DNA of 64,000 nt from Streptomyces humicola. GTDB taxonomy: Bacteria > Actinomycetota > Actinomycetes > Streptomycetales > Streptomycetaceae. The notes under the pieces were generated by a model that was given only the letters and a program-made list of their open reading frames with translations, did no database searches and had not been told where the DNA came from. Positions 22,201 through 31,429 of this stretch are shown here, piece by piece. Position numbers and translations under genes: made by a program. Location: assembly GCF_024436035.1 (NCBI RefSeq), contig NZ_JANFNG010000006.1, positions 186,001-250,000 of the forward strand. Reading direction: 5' to 3'. Position 1 is the stretch's first letter, and the number at the start of each line of letters is the position of its first letter.

Positions 22201-25095
22201 TCAGTCGGTCTCCTGGACGCTCGCTGCGGCCTTGGCAGCGACCTTCTTGGCGGCGGTCTTGCTCGCCGTCGTCTTCTTGGCCGCCGTCTTCTTCGCCGCC
22301 GTCTTCTTGGCCGCCGTCTTCTTCGCCGCCGTGGTCTTCTTGGCGGCCGTCTTCTTCGCGGCGGCCTTCTTGGCCGGAGCCTTCTTCGCCACCTTCTTGG
22401 CGGTCTTCTTCGCCGGGCCCTTGGCACGCTTCTCGGCCAGCAGCTCGAACCCGCGCTCCGGCGTGATCGTCTCGACGTCGTCGTCCCGACGCAGCGTGGC
22501 GTTGGTCTCGCCGTCGGTGACATACGGGCCGAAGCGGCCGTCCTTGACGACCACCGGCCGCTCGCTGACCGGGTCGGTGCCCAGCTCCTTCAGCGGCGGC
22601 TTGGCTGCGGCCCGGCCGCGCTGCTTGGGCTGCGCGTAGATCGCGAGGGCCTCCTCCAGTGTGATCGTGAAGATCTGCTCCTCGGACTGGAGCGAGCGCG
22701 AGTCGGTGCCCTTCTTCAGGTACGGACCGTAGCGGCCGTTCTGCGCGGTGATCTCAGTGCCCGACTCGGGGTCGGTGCCGACGACGCGCGGCAGCGACAT
22801 CAGCTTGAGGGCGTCCTCCAGCGTGACCGTGTCGAGCGACATCGACTTCAGCAGCGATGCGGTGCGCGGCTTGACGGCGTTCTTGCCCGTCTTCGGGGTG
22901 CCTTCCGGCAGCACCTCGGTGACGTAGGGGCCGTAGCGGCCGTCCTTGGCGACGATCTGGCGGCCGGTCTCGGGGTCGGTGCCGAGCTCGAACTCGCCGC
23001 TCGGCTTGGCGAGCAGCTCCTCGGCGAGCTCGACGGTGAGCTCGTCCGGCGGCAGGTCACCGGGGACGTCGGCGCGCTGGTGGCCTTCCTCGTCCTTCGC
23101 GCCCCTCTCGACGTACGGCCCGTAGCGGCCGACGCGCAGCACGATGTCGTCACCGACCGGGAAGGACGAGACCTCGCGTGCGTCGATCGCGCCCAGGTCG
23201 GTGACGAGCTCCTTCAGCCCGCCGAGGTGGTCGCCGTCGCCGTTGCCCGCGTCGGCGGCCCCGCCGGCCTGGCCCGCGCCCTCGCCCTCGCCGAAGTAGA
23301 AGCGACGCAGCCACGGCACGGCCTGGGCCTCGCCGCGCGCGATGCGGTCGAGGTCGTCCTCCATCTTCGCGGTGAAGTCGTAGTCGACGAGGCGGCCGAA
23401 GTGCTTCTCCAGCAGCCCGACGACGGCGAAGGAGAGGAAGGAGGGGACGAGCGCGGTGCCCTTCTTGAAGACGTAGCCGCGATCGAGGATGGTCCCGATG
23501 ATCGTCGCGTACGTCGACGGGCGGCCGATCTCGCGCTCTTCGAGCTCCTTGACGAGGCTCGCCTCGGTGTAACGGGCCGGGGGCTTGGTGGCGTGGCCGT
23601 CTGCCTCGATGTGCTCGGCGGCGAGCGGGTCGCCCTCGGCGACGTGCGGCAGGCGGCGCTCGCGGTCGTCGAGCTCGGCGTTGGGGTCGTCGGCGCCCTC
23701 GACGTATGCCTTCATGAAGCCGTGGAAGGTGATGATCTTGCCGGAGGCCGAGAACTCGGCGTTGCGGCCGTCGCTCGCCGTGCCGCCGACCCTGACGGTG
23801 ACGGACTGGCCGACCGCGTCCTTCATCTGTGAGGCGACGGTGCGCATCCAGATCAGCTCGTAGAGCTTGAACTGGTCGCCGGTCAGACCGGTCTCGGCGG
23901 GGGTGCGGAAGCGGTCGCCGGAGGGGCGGATCGCCTCGTGCGCCTCCTGCGCGTTCTTGACCTTGCCGGCGTAGACGCGCGGCTTGTCGGGCAGATAGTC
24001 GGCACCGTACAGCTGGGTGACCTGGGCCCGGGCGGCGGCGACAGCGGTCTCCGACAGCGTGGTGGAGTCCGTACGCATATAGGTGATGTAGCCGTTCTCG
24101 TACAGCTTCTGGGCGACCTGCATCGTCGCTTTGGCGCCGAAGCCCAGCTTGCGGCTGGCCTCCTGCTGCAGTGTCGTCGTGCGGAACGGCGCGTACGGGG
24201 AGCGGCGGTACGGCTTGGACTCGACGCTGCGCACGGAGAACGCGGAGTCGGCGAGCGCGGCGGCCAGCGCGCGGGCACTGTCCTCGTCCAGGTGCAGTAC
24301 GTCGGTGGTTTGCTGGACGCCCGGCTTGAGCTGCCCGTTCGGGCCGAAGTCGCGGCCCTGGGCGACGCGGCGGCCGTCCACCGTGGTCAGGCGCGCCGAG
24401 AAGGTGCCGGGGTCGGAGGAGTCACCGGCGCGGCCGGTTGCGAAAGTGCCGGTCAGGTCCCAGTACTCGGCGGAGCGGAAGGCGATGCGCTCCCGCTCAC
24501 GCTCGACGACGAGGCGGGTGGCCACCGACTGGACGCGGCCGGCGGAGAGCCGCGGCATGACCTTCTTCCACAGCACCGGGGAGACCTCGTAGCCGTAGAG
24601 GCGGTCGAGGATGCGGCGGGTCTCCTGGGCGTCGACGAGGCGCTGGTTCAGCTCGCGCGGGTTGCTGACCGCCTCCTGGATCGCCTGCTTGGTGATCTCG
24701 TGGAAGACCATCCGGCGCACCGGGACCTTGGGCTTGAGCACCTCTTGCAGGTGCCATGCGATGGCCTCGCCCTCGCGGTCCTCATCGGTGGCGAGCAGCA
24801 GCTCGTCGGCGTCGGCGAGCAGCTCCTTGAGTTTCTTGACCTGGCTCTTCTTATCGGCGTTGACGACGTAGACCGGCTGGAAGTCGTGGTCGACGTCGAC
24901 GCCGAGGCGCCGGGCCTCGCCGGTGTACTTGGCAGGGACCTCGGCGGCGCCGTTTGGCAGGTCACGGATGTGTCCGACGCTCGCCTCGACCACGTATCCA
25001 GGGCCCAGGTAGCCCTTGATCGTCTTCGCCTTTGCCGGCGACTCGACGATGACGAGACGGCGGCCGCCCTGTGCGGTCTCGGTGGTCGGGGACAA
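22201..25095 (-). CDS. topA: DNA topoisomerase I
   Basis: 964 residues from TTG 25095 (LSPTTETAQGG...), supported by GGAGAG upstream and by the usual Streptomyces TopA N-terminus; the open frame extends further but without TopA similarity. Toprim domain RLVIVESPAKAKTIKGYLG and DEDREGEAIAWHL, the active-site region YITYMRTDSTTLS (Tyr ~340), and four TOPRIM-associated C-terminal repeats with R(Y/F)GPY motifs. The last ~70 residues are Lys/Ala repeats (KKTAAKKT...), the processivity tail known in actinobacterial TopA. It relaxes negative supercoils. About 250 bp upstream has no gene and should hold the supercoiling-sensitive promoter. Confidence 0.96.
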   Translation of the reverse strand: MSPTTETAQGGRRLVIVESPAKAKTIKGYLGPGYVVEASVGHIRDLPNGAAEVPAKYTGEARRLGVDVDHDFQPVYVVNADKKSQVKKLKELLADADELLLATDEDREGEAIAWHLQEVLKPKVPVRRMVFHEITKQAIQEAVSNPRELNQRLVDAQETRRILDRLYGYEVSPVLWKKVMPRLSAGRVQSVATRLVVERERERIAFRSAEYWDLTGTFATGRAGDSSDPGTFSARLTTVDGRRVAQGRDFGPNGQLKPGVQQTTDVLHLDEDSARALAAALADSAFSVRSVESKPYRRSPYAPFRTTTLQQEASRKLGFGAKATMQVAQKLYENGYITYMRTDSTTLSETAVAAARAQVTQLYGADYLPDKPRVYAGKVKNAQEAHEAIRPSGDRFRTPAETGLTGDQFKLYELIWMRTVASQMKDAVGQSVTVRVGGTASDGRNAEFSASGKIITFHGFMKAYVEGADDPNAELDDRERRLPHVAEGDPLAAEHIEADGHATKPPARYTEASLVKELEEREIGRPSTYATIIGTILDRGYVFKKGTALVPSFLSFAVVGLLEKHFGRLVDYDFTAKMEDDLDRIARGEAQAVPWLRRFYFGEGEGAGQAGGAADAGNGDGDHLGGLKELVTDLGAIDAREVSSFPVGDDIVLRVGRYGPYVERGAKDEEGHQRADVPGDLPPDELTVELAEELLAKPSGEFELGTDPETGRQIVAKDGRYGPYVTEVLPEGTPKTGKNAVKPRTASLLKSMSLDTVTLEDALKLMSLPRVVGTDPESGTEITAQNGRYGPYLKKGTDSRSLQSEEQIFTITLEEALAIYAQPKQRGRAAAKPPLKELGTDPVSERPVVVKDGRFGPYVTDGETNATLRRDDDVETITPERGFELLAEKRAKGPAKKTAKKVAKKAPAKKAAAKKTAAKKTTAAKKTAAKKTAAKKTAAKKTTASKTAAKKVAAKAAASVQETD

Positions 25096-25343
25096 CTTCG
25101 GCTCTTCTCTCCATGTCGAAAGGGTGACGCTGCGGAGTGTGACCGTAACCCAGCCCCCCGTGTCAAACGGGAAAAGTCCGCAACGCCACTCGAACGGTAA
25201 CCCGACTCCCGGGCATTCCGCCCCGCACACCCCTTGATCCGGTCGATTCGCGACAGCGCCCGACGGCCCGACCGTGCCCCTGGGACACGCGCGGGACACG
25301 CTCAGCAGACACGCGGAGGACGCCCCTGAAAGGCCCCGGGACC

Positions 25344-26960
25344 TCAGCTCACGGGCTGGTTCACGGGCTCCAGGAAGCCCTGCTCGACGAGGAGGCGGAT
25401 GGACGCGGGCGTCCGGTCGCGCAGCACGACCGGATCCTCGCCGAGCAGCTGGGCGATCGCATCGACGATGCGGCCCGCCGGCAGTGATCCGTCACACACC
25501 CCGGCGAACCCGGCTCCGACGGTGTCCACCTTGGTGGCCCGCCTCATTCCCCGGTTCGACCGCAGCACCACATGCTCCGGGTCCTCGGCGCCCGGCAGCC
25601 CGACCTGCTCCTGGACGACCTCGTCGGCGAGGCGGAAGCGGGCGGCTAGCAGGGAGGCGTCGTCGTGCGTACGCAGGAAGTCCTGGCGCTCGAACCAGCG
25701 GCGGATCTCGGCGCCGAGCGGCTGTTCGACGGGGTGCGGCCACTCCTCGGCGATGACGACGGGACGGTCCGAGCCGCAGGCACGCAACGTGATCCAGCCG
25801 AATCCGATGGCCTTGACCTTCAGCCGTTCGAACTCTTCGAGCCAGGCCTCGTAGCGGACGGCGTACGCCGCCGGGTCACCGCGGTGATCGCCGCCGTCGC
25901 GCAGCCACAGCTCGGCGTACTGCGCCGGGTCCTGCACCTCGCGCTGGACGATCCATGCGTCGCAGCCGCGCGGTACCCAGGACGAGACGCGCTCCCGCCA
26001 GTCCTCGCCGTCGACGTGCTGCCAGTTGGCGAGCAGCTGGCAGAAACCGCCGTCGGTGAGGTGGCGGGGCGCGCGCTCGATGATCGTCCGGCACAGGTCG
26101 TCACCGGCCATGCCGCCGTCGCGGTAGACGAAACGTTCACCTGGGGAGATCACGAACGGCGGGTTGGAGACGATCAAGTCGAAGGTCTCGCCGTTCGCGC
26201 TGGTGCCGCCGGTGCCGCCGGGCCCCTCCCCGACCGGCTCGAAGAGGCTGCCCTGCCGCAGGTCGGGCTCCGGCGCCCCGGAGAGCGCGAAGGTGAGCCG
26301 GGCGATCCGCAGCGCGCGGGGATTGACGTCGGTGGCGACGACGCGGGTGGCGTGAGCGGTCGCGTGCAGCGCCTGGACGCCGCAGCCGGTGCCGAGGTCG
26401 AGGACGGAGTCGGCGGGGGTCCTGATGGTGATGCCCGCGAGCGTCGTGGAGGCGCCCCCGACGCCGAGCACCAGGCCCGCCCTCTCCTCGGCGGGGGCGG
26501 AGCCGATGCCCGCGGCGCCGCCGACGCCGCAGCCGAGGTCGGCCACGATCCACCAGTCCTGGCCGTCGGGGCCGGCGTACGGGCGCACGTCCACCGTCGC
26601 CCGGACCGCGCCGGCCTCCTCCGCTCCCTCCGCGCCGTCCGCGCCCTCCGGCTCCTTGGCCTGAAGCCATCCGTCGGCGAGGCAGTCGTCGAGCGGGAGC
26701 GCGGCCGCCGCCTGCCGCCGGGTGACCGGCTGCTGCAGCAGGAAGAGCCGCACCAGCGTCTGGAGCGGACCGTCGGCGCGGGTGGCGCGCAGCGCTGGGA
26801 CGGTCTCGCCGCGGGACAGGGCCGCGTACGCGGTCGCCCCGAGCAGGTCGAGGCAGCCGTCGGCGGTGAAGTCCGCCGAGCGCAGGGCGTCGCGGAGACG
26901 GGCGATGCTGTCGGGGTGCGGGACGGGGAGGGAGTCGGTGCGCACGCTGTTCTGGCTCAC
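25344..26960 (-). CDS. Class I SAM-dependent methyltransferase (PrmC/HemK-like NPPF type)
   Basis: 538 residues. An N-terminal helical domain (~1-150) precedes a Rossmann methyltransferase with VLDLGTGCGVQALHA (motif I), VVATDVNPRALRIARLTF, and catalytic NPPF in FDLIVSNPPFVISPGE (motif IV), which is the Gln/N6-type NPP signature. The C-terminal ~200 residues are an extra domain (EEWPHPVEQPLGAEIRRWFERQD). The motif fits methylation of a glutamine amide or an exocyclic amine. A release-factor role is not implied, since true PrmC is much shorter. It lies between topA and a lipoprotein gene, all minus strand. Confidence 0.8.
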   Translation of the reverse strand: MSQNSVRTDSLPVPHPDSIARLRDALRSADFTADGCLDLLGATAYAALSRGETVPALRATRADGPLQTLVRLFLLQQPVTRRQAAAALPLDDCLADGWLQAKEPEGADGAEGAEEAGAVRATVDVRPYAGPDGQDWWIVADLGCGVGGAAGIGSAPAEERAGLVLGVGGASTTLAGITIRTPADSVLDLGTGCGVQALHATAHATRVVATDVNPRALRIARLTFALSGAPEPDLRQGSLFEPVGEGPGGTGGTSANGETFDLIVSNPPFVISPGERFVYRDGGMAGDDLCRTIIERAPRHLTDGGFCQLLANWQHVDGEDWRERVSSWVPRGCDAWIVQREVQDPAQYAELWLRDGGDHRGDPAAYAVRYEAWLEEFERLKVKAIGFGWITLRACGSDRPVVIAEEWPHPVEQPLGAEIRRWFERQDFLRTHDDASLLAARFRLADEVVQEQVGLPGAEDPEHVVLRSNRGMRRATKVDTVGAGFAGVCDGSLPAGRIVDAIAQLLGEDPVVLRDRTPASIRLLVEQGFLEPVNQPVS

Positions 26961-27040
26961 GGGCTCATTCTCGCGGATCGGGTGCGGCCGGGCGCCGTCC
27001 GCGCGCCGCCCGTGCGCGAGCTTTCGCGAGGCCGGAACGG

Positions 27041-27077
27041 CCGCGTCCCGGCACCTCCTGGGGGTGCCGGGACGCGG
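27041..27077 (-). terminator. Terminator after the lipoprotein gene
   Basis: Perfect 15-bp arms, CCGCGTCCCGGCACC (27041-27055) and its complement (27063-27077), with a 7-base loop, lie 25 bp beyond the stop at 27102. Confidence 0.75.
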
Positions 27078-27101
27078 GATGCGGGGACGCGGTGGCGCCG
27101 G

Positions 27102-27770
27102 TCAGCTCTTCGTCGACGGGGACGCCGAGGCCGCGGCGGACGGCGTCGACGGCGTGGCCGACGCCGGCTCCGAGGGGGCTTGCGTGGCAGGCGGCGGCGC
27201 CGGATTGCCCGAGCCGGCGCTCGGCGAGCCGGAGGCCTTCCGGCAGCCCGGCTGCTTGGCCATCGCCTTGCCGACATCGCCCGACTGGAGCTTGCTCAGG
27301 GCGTCGTCACCGCCCTTGCTCAAGGTGGTGAGCTGGCCGGCCACACCCTTGAGGCCGTTGGCGAACGCCACCTGGTCGCCGGTGTTGAGGCCGTCGACGG
27401 TCTTCTTCAGGCCGGCGTAAGCGGTGGAGGTGTCATTGAGCTCCTTGACCGCGTTCTGCTGCAGCGCCGCGCCGTCCTTGACCGGTGGCGCGCCGGCGTT
27501 GTTCACGGCGTTGGAGAGGGCCTTGTAGGCGTCGGAGATCTGCTGGAACGCAGCGGAGTCGGTCGACTTGACGTCATCCGGCTTGGAGCTGCCTCCGGAG
27601 ACGGACGTGATGGAGTTGTTGGCGTTCTGGATCTTCTGCAACTGCGGCTGGACCTGGTCGCAGACCGACTTGGCGTAGTCGTCGATCTTGCTGCTTGAGC
27701 TGCCGCAGGCGGAGAGCGCCATCGTCAAAGTCGCCACACCGGACAGCGCAGCCGCGAGCTTCTTGTTCAC
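27102..27770 (-). CDS. Small secreted lipoprotein
   Basis: 222 residues from GTG 27770, with GGAAGGA upstream. Signal peptide NKKLAAALSGVATLTMALSAC ends in the lipobox LSAC, so the protein is lipid-anchored outside the membrane. The mature part is helical and Gln/Asn/Ser-rich (YAKSVCDQVQPQLQKIQNANNS), with one further Cys late in the chain (QPGCRK), and finishes in a Pro/Ala/Ser tail that may span the wall. No enzymatic motif is seen. Similar small secreted proteins next to hppA exist in other Streptomyces, from memory; function unknown. Confidence 0.75.
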   Translation of the reverse strand: MNKKLAAALSGVATLTMALSACGSSSSKIDDYAKSVCDQVQPQLQKIQNANNSITSVSGGSSKPDDVKSTDSAAFQQISDAYKALSNAVNNAGAPPVKDGAALQQNAVKELNDTSTAYAGLKKTVDGLNTGDQVAFANGLKGVAGQLTTLSKGGDDALSKLQSGDVGKAMAKQPGCRKASGSPSAGSGNPAPPPATQAPSEPASATPSTPSAAASASPSTKS

Positions 27771-27919
27771 CGGATTGGTTCCTTCCGTGGCTCTACGGCC
27801 CCGGAACATACACGTAACCGGGGTGCGGGCCGCGAGACGGACGATCGGTACGACCTGTATTACAGCCATTTGCACCAAGATCAGACCGCGCCTGACGCAC
27901 CGTTGACGCAGCCTACGCA

Positions 27920-27956
27920 GCGGCGGGCGGTGCGCTCAACGCGCACCGCCCGCCGC
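27920..27956 (-). terminator. hppA terminator
   Basis: GCGGCGGGCGGTGCGC (27920-27935) pairs perfectly with 27941-27956 around the loop TCAAC, 30 bp past the hppA stop at 27986. Confidence 0.8.
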
Positions 27957-27985
27957 GATATTGACGATCTGTCCGTTCTCACGTG

Positions 27986-30391
27986 CTACGACACCACCGC
28001 CGGATCGACCTGTCGTGTCGCGGACTCATTGTTGCCTTCATCACCCACCGCGATCCCTCGGCGCTTGGAGATGTAGACCGCGCCGACGATGACGGCGAGC
28101 GCGAGCACCGAGATCCCGATACGGAGGCCGAGGCTCGCCTTGTCACCGTACGAGTAGGTAACGATCGCCGGTGCGATCAGCAGCGAGACCAGGTTCATCA
28201 CCTTCAGCAGCGGGTTGATCGCGGGGCCCGCGGTGTCCTTGAACGGGTCGCCGACGGTGTCGCCGATGACGGTCGCCGCGTGGGCCTCACTGCCCTTGCC
28301 GCCGTGGTGTCCGTCCTCGACGAGCTTCTTCGCGTTGTCCCACGCGCCGCCCGAGTTGGCGAGGAAGACCGCCATCAACGTGCCGGCGCCGATGGCTCCC
28401 GCCAGGTACGCGCCGAGAGAACCGACGCCCAGGCCGAAACCGACGGCGATCGGCGCCATGACGGCGAGCAGACCGGGGGTGGCCAGCTCACGCAGCGCGT
28501 CCTTGGTGCAGATGTCCACCACGCGCCCGTACTCCGGCTTCTCCGTGCCGTCCATGATCCCGGGGTGCTCGCGGAACTGACGGCGCACCTCGAAGACGAC
28601 CGAACCGGCCGACCGCGACACCGCGTTGATCGCGAGCCCGGAGAAGAGGAAGACGACTGCCGCACCGATGAGCAGCCCAACGAGGTCGTTGGGCTGGGCG
28701 ATCACCAGGTTGAGGCTCAGACCGTGCGCGGCCGGGCCCACTCCCGCCTTCGCGGTGTCGATCGCGTCGGTGAAGGAGCCGAACAGCGCCGTGGCGGCGA
28801 GCACCGCGGTGGCGATGGCGATGCCCTTGGTGATCGCCTTGGTGGTGTTGCCGACGGCGTCGAGGTTGGTGAGCACCTTGGCGCCCTCGCCCCGCACGTC
28901 GCCGGACATCTCGGCGATGCCCTGGGCGTTGTCGGTGACCGGACCGAAGGTGTCCATGGCGACGATCACGCCGACGGTGGTGAGCAGGCCAGTGCCGGCG
29001 AGCGCCACCGCGAGCAGGGCGAGCGGCAGGGAGCCGCTGCCGAGCAGGAACGCGCCGTAGACGGCGAGACCGATCAGCACGGCGGCGTACACGGCGGACT
29101 CCAGGCCCAGCGAGATGCCGGAGAGGATGACCGTCGCGGGACCGGTGAGCGAGGTCTTGCCGACATCGCGTACGGGGCGGCGGTTGGTCTCGGTGAAGTA
29201 GCCGGTGAGCTGCTGAATGAGCGCGGCGAGCACGATGCCGATCGCGACGGCGACGAGGGCGAATACCCGCGGGTCCCCGCTGTGGCTCGTGATCGATGCC
29301 GGAACGCCCTTCAGATCGGCGAACCGCGACGGCAAATAGGCATATGCCGCTGTCCCGACGAGGACAAGAGAGATCACAGCCGCGATGAAGAATCCACGGT
29401 TGATCGCGCTCATTCCGCTGCGGTCCTTGCGGCGCGGCGCGACGGCGAAGATTCCGATCATCGCAGTGATCACACCGATCGCCGGGACGAGCAGCGGAAA
29501 TGCCAGTCCGGCATTGCCGAATGCGGAGGTGCCGAGGATCAATGCGGCGACGAGCGTGACCGCGTAGCTCTCGAAGAGGTCGGCCGCCATGCCGGCGCAG
29601 TCGCCCACGTTGTCCCCGACGTTGTCCGCGATCGTCGCGGCGTTGCGCGGGTCGTCCTCGGGGATGCCCTGCTCGACCTTGCCGACGAGGTCCGCGCCGA
29701 CGTCTGCGGCCTTGGTGAAGATGCCGCCGCCGACACGCATGAACATCGCCAGCAGCGCGGCTCCGAAGCCGAACCCCTCGAGCACCTTGGGGGCATCGGC
29801 CTTGTAGATCAGGACGACGACGGAGGCGCCGAGCAGACCGAGGCCCACGGTGAACATGCCGACCACGCCGCCGGTGCGGAACGCGATCTTCATACCGCGG
29901 TGCGAGACCGTCGTCAGGTCCGCGGAGGGCTCTCCGGGCTCCGGGGTTGCGGCGCGGGCGGCCGCGGCGACGCGCACGTTGCTGCGCACCGCGAGCCACA
30001 TGCCGATGTAGCCGGTGGACGCCGAGAAGACCGCGCCTACCAGGAAGAACGCCGAACGCCCGATGCGCTGCGTCCAGTTGTCGGCCGGCAGCAGCATGAG
30101 CAGGAAGAAGACGACCACACCGAAGATGCTGAGCGTCCTCAACTGCCGCATGAGGTAGGCGTTCGCGCCCTCCTGCACCGCCGCGGCGATCCGCTTCATG
30201 TTCTCCGTGCCCTCGTCAGCAGCGAGCACCTGGCGGACCAGGACGATCGCGACGAGCAGCGCGGCGACGGCCACCACGGTGGTGATCAGTACGAGATTGC
30301 GGTTGCCGCCGGTCAGTGTGGCCGCCGCGGCCAGCGGGTGAAGCTGGGGAAGTTGTGAAAGGTCCTGCGCTGGGGTGAGAAGCCCCGCCAT
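27986..30391 (-). CDS. hppA: Membrane-bound proton-pumping pyrophosphatase
   Basis: 801 residues from ATG 30391, with AAGGAGG upstream. About 16 membrane spans. Signature DVGADLVGKVEQGIPEDDPRN and DNVGDNVGDCAGMAADLFE carry the Asp and Lys residues that bind Mg-pyrophosphate, and a second Asp-rich site DTVGDPFKDTAGPA lies near the C-terminus. The GNTTKAITKG segment has Lys where potassium-dependent pumps have Ala, so it is the K-independent, H+-pumping class. It couples PPi hydrolysis to proton export. The 456 bp before it contain its promoter and the 3' repeats of the next gene upstream. Confidence 0.95.
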   Translation of the reverse strand: MAGLLTPAQDLSQLPQLHPLAAAATLTGGNRNLVLITTVVAVAALLVAIVLVRQVLAADEGTENMKRIAAAVQEGANAYLMRQLRTLSIFGVVVFFLLMLLPADNWTQRIGRSAFFLVGAVFSASTGYIGMWLAVRSNVRVAAAARAATPEPGEPSADLTTVSHRGMKIAFRTGGVVGMFTVGLGLLGASVVVLIYKADAPKVLEGFGFGAALLAMFMRVGGGIFTKAADVGADLVGKVEQGIPEDDPRNAATIADNVGDNVGDCAGMAADLFESYAVTLVAALILGTSAFGNAGLAFPLLVPAIGVITAMIGIFAVAPRRKDRSGMSAINRGFFIAAVISLVLVGTAAYAYLPSRFADLKGVPASITSHSGDPRVFALVAVAIGIVLAALIQQLTGYFTETNRRPVRDVGKTSLTGPATVILSGISLGLESAVYAAVLIGLAVYGAFLLGSGSLPLALLAVALAGTGLLTTVGVIVAMDTFGPVTDNAQGIAEMSGDVRGEGAKVLTNLDAVGNTTKAITKGIAIATAVLAATALFGSFTDAIDTAKAGVGPAAHGLSLNLVIAQPNDLVGLLIGAAVVFLFSGLAINAVSRSAGSVVFEVRRQFREHPGIMDGTEKPEYGRVVDICTKDALRELATPGLLAVMAPIAVGFGLGVGSLGAYLAGAIGAGTLMAVFLANSGGAWDNAKKLVEDGHHGGKGSEAHAATVIGDTVGDPFKDTAGPAINPLLKVMNLVSLLIAPAIVTYSYGDKASLGLRIGISVLALAVIVGAVYISKRRGIAVGDEGNNESATRQVDPAVVS

Positions 30392-30751
30392 TCGTCCTCC
30401 TTGACGTTTGGCACATGGGCGCGCGACTCCTGCGACCGCAACAGCCGCCGCGCTCAGGCGGGCTGAGCAAAGATGCACGGATTGTAAGGAGCGCGAGGGG
30501 ATCAAAACAGAGCGCAGCAACGAGAATTCGCCTGCCGCGGGGGTGGACAATTTGCGGCGGCCGAAGAAATCACTGATTACGGTGAAGGATCGGGCGCCGA
30601 GTGGACCCCCGTAATTGATCGCCAGGAAAGATCGCCAAGAGACTCGAAGATCGCGGGGACCTGGTGATCCAATGGATCAGAAGTCCTGGTGGAGCAGCGG
30701 AGACCCAGATGGATCAGCGAGGGGGCGGGATCCGTTTCGGGCGCGAACGCC
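30392..30751. other. Gap between hppA and the RsbW-like gene
   Basis: No gene is supported here. The first ~120 bases upstream of hppA are comparatively AT-rich (for example GGGATCAAAACAGAG) and should hold its promoter. The remainder is the 3' region of the minus-strand anti-sigma-type gene and leads into the tandem repeats at 30752-30854. Confidence 0.5.
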
Positions 30752-30815
30752 GTCAGGAGACGAGGGGGTCAGGTGGGGACGATGTCAGGCTGGGACGACG
30801 TCAGGGGAGGGCGCC
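30752..30815. repeat. Four tandem 16-bp units beginning GTCAGG
   Basis: Units start at 30752, 30768, 30784 and 30800 with exact 16-bp period; the first six bases GTCAGG are identical in all four, and the two middle units also share GGGACGA. They lie just beyond the stop of the anti-sigma-type gene (30848, minus). Confidence 0.8.
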
Positions 30816-30826
30816 CTCGAGGAGAG

Positions 30827-30854
30827 GGCGGCTTCAGGAGGGCGGCTTCAGGGG
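30827..30854. repeat. Two tandem 14-bp units GGCGGCTTCAGG(A/G)G
   Basis: 30827-30840 and 30841-30854 differ at one base. The second copy contains the stop codon of the minus-strand gene ending at 30848, so the repeat straddles coding and non-coding sequence. Confidence 0.75.
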
Positions 30855-31315
30855 AGGGCGACGGCCGGATTGGTCGGCCAGCTCATACGGATGACTCCGC
30901 CGCCGGGGCCCTCGATGACCTCGACGTCGTCAACGAGGCCGCTGATCACCGCAAGGCCCATCTGGCCCTCGTCCTCGCCGCTGTCCGGCGCCGAACTGCC
31001 GGGGTGGGCCCTGGCCTCGTCGTCCGCCCGCGCGGCCGGCACGCCCGGACGGTCCCCTGTGGCACCGGGAGCCTCCTCGCCGACCTCGATGGAGAACTTC
31101 TTCTCCTCCTCGGTCAGCAGCACGCGCACGGGCAGATTCGCACCGTTGGCACGGTGCAGGCCGACGGCGCGCGTGCACGCCTCGCCGACGGCGAGACGGA
31201 CCTCGTCGAGTACGGCCTCGTCCACACCGGCGCGGCGCGCCACTGCGGCCGCCACCAGTCGTGCGGTCCGGACGTGCTCCGGCAGTGCGCTGAAGCGCAG
31301 TTCGACGGTGGCCAT
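30848..31315 (-). CDS. RsbW-type anti-sigma/ATP-binding protein downstream of bldG
   Basis: 155 residues from ATG 31315; an upstream in-frame ATG at 31351 is possible. GHKL-type features are partial: DEVRLAVGEACTRAV (N-box-like, with E and A in place of the usual E-x3-N), then a Pro/Ala/Asp-rich insert, then GQMGLAVISGLVDDVEV. The Asn of the N-box is not conserved, so ATP binding may be weak. In S. coelicolor the gene directly after bldG (SCO3548) encodes such an anti-sigma-type partner. A hairpin at 31353-31382 separates it from bldG, which could make its expression a read-through fraction of bldG transcription. Confidence 0.75.
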   Translation of the reverse strand: MATVELRFSALPEHVRTARLVAAAVARRAGVDEAVLDEVRLAVGEACTRAVGLHRANGANLPVRVLLTEEEKKFSIEVGEEAPGATGDRPGVPAARADDEARAHPGSSAPDSGEDEGQMGLAVISGLVDDVEVIEGPGGGVIRMSWPTNPAVALP

Positions 31316-31352
31316 GACGGCTTCCCCCTCGGTCTTGCGGGCGTGCATCACA

Positions 31353-31382
31353 GGGGTCCGGGCCCCTCAGGCCCGGTACCCC
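31353..31382 (-). terminator. Intergenic hairpin (attenuator) between bldG and its partner
   Basis: GGGGTCCGGGCC (31353-31364) pairs with the sequence to 31382, with one bulged T and loop CCTCA. It lies between the bldG stop (31430) and the next start. bldG is reported to give both single-gene and two-gene transcripts; this hairpin could be the branch point. Confidence 0.55.
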
Positions 31383-31429
31383 CGTACTCGGACGATCACA
31401 TCGGCATAGCGGCGCGAGCGCCGCCACCG

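Noticed and set aside
22210-22400. Regular GCCGTCTTCTT repeats
   Set aside because: They encode the Lys/Ala tail of topoisomerase I, a known family feature.
19005-22466. A very long open frame antisense to tmk (over 1100 codons)
   Set aside because: It mirrors the tmk coding frame at high GC; its composition is R/G/D-rich with no domain, while the minus frame encodes recognisable kinase motifs.
27983-30358. A 791-codon frame antisense to hppA
   Set aside because: Shadow of the pump gene: no ribosome binding site, low-complexity D/R/H-rich protein.
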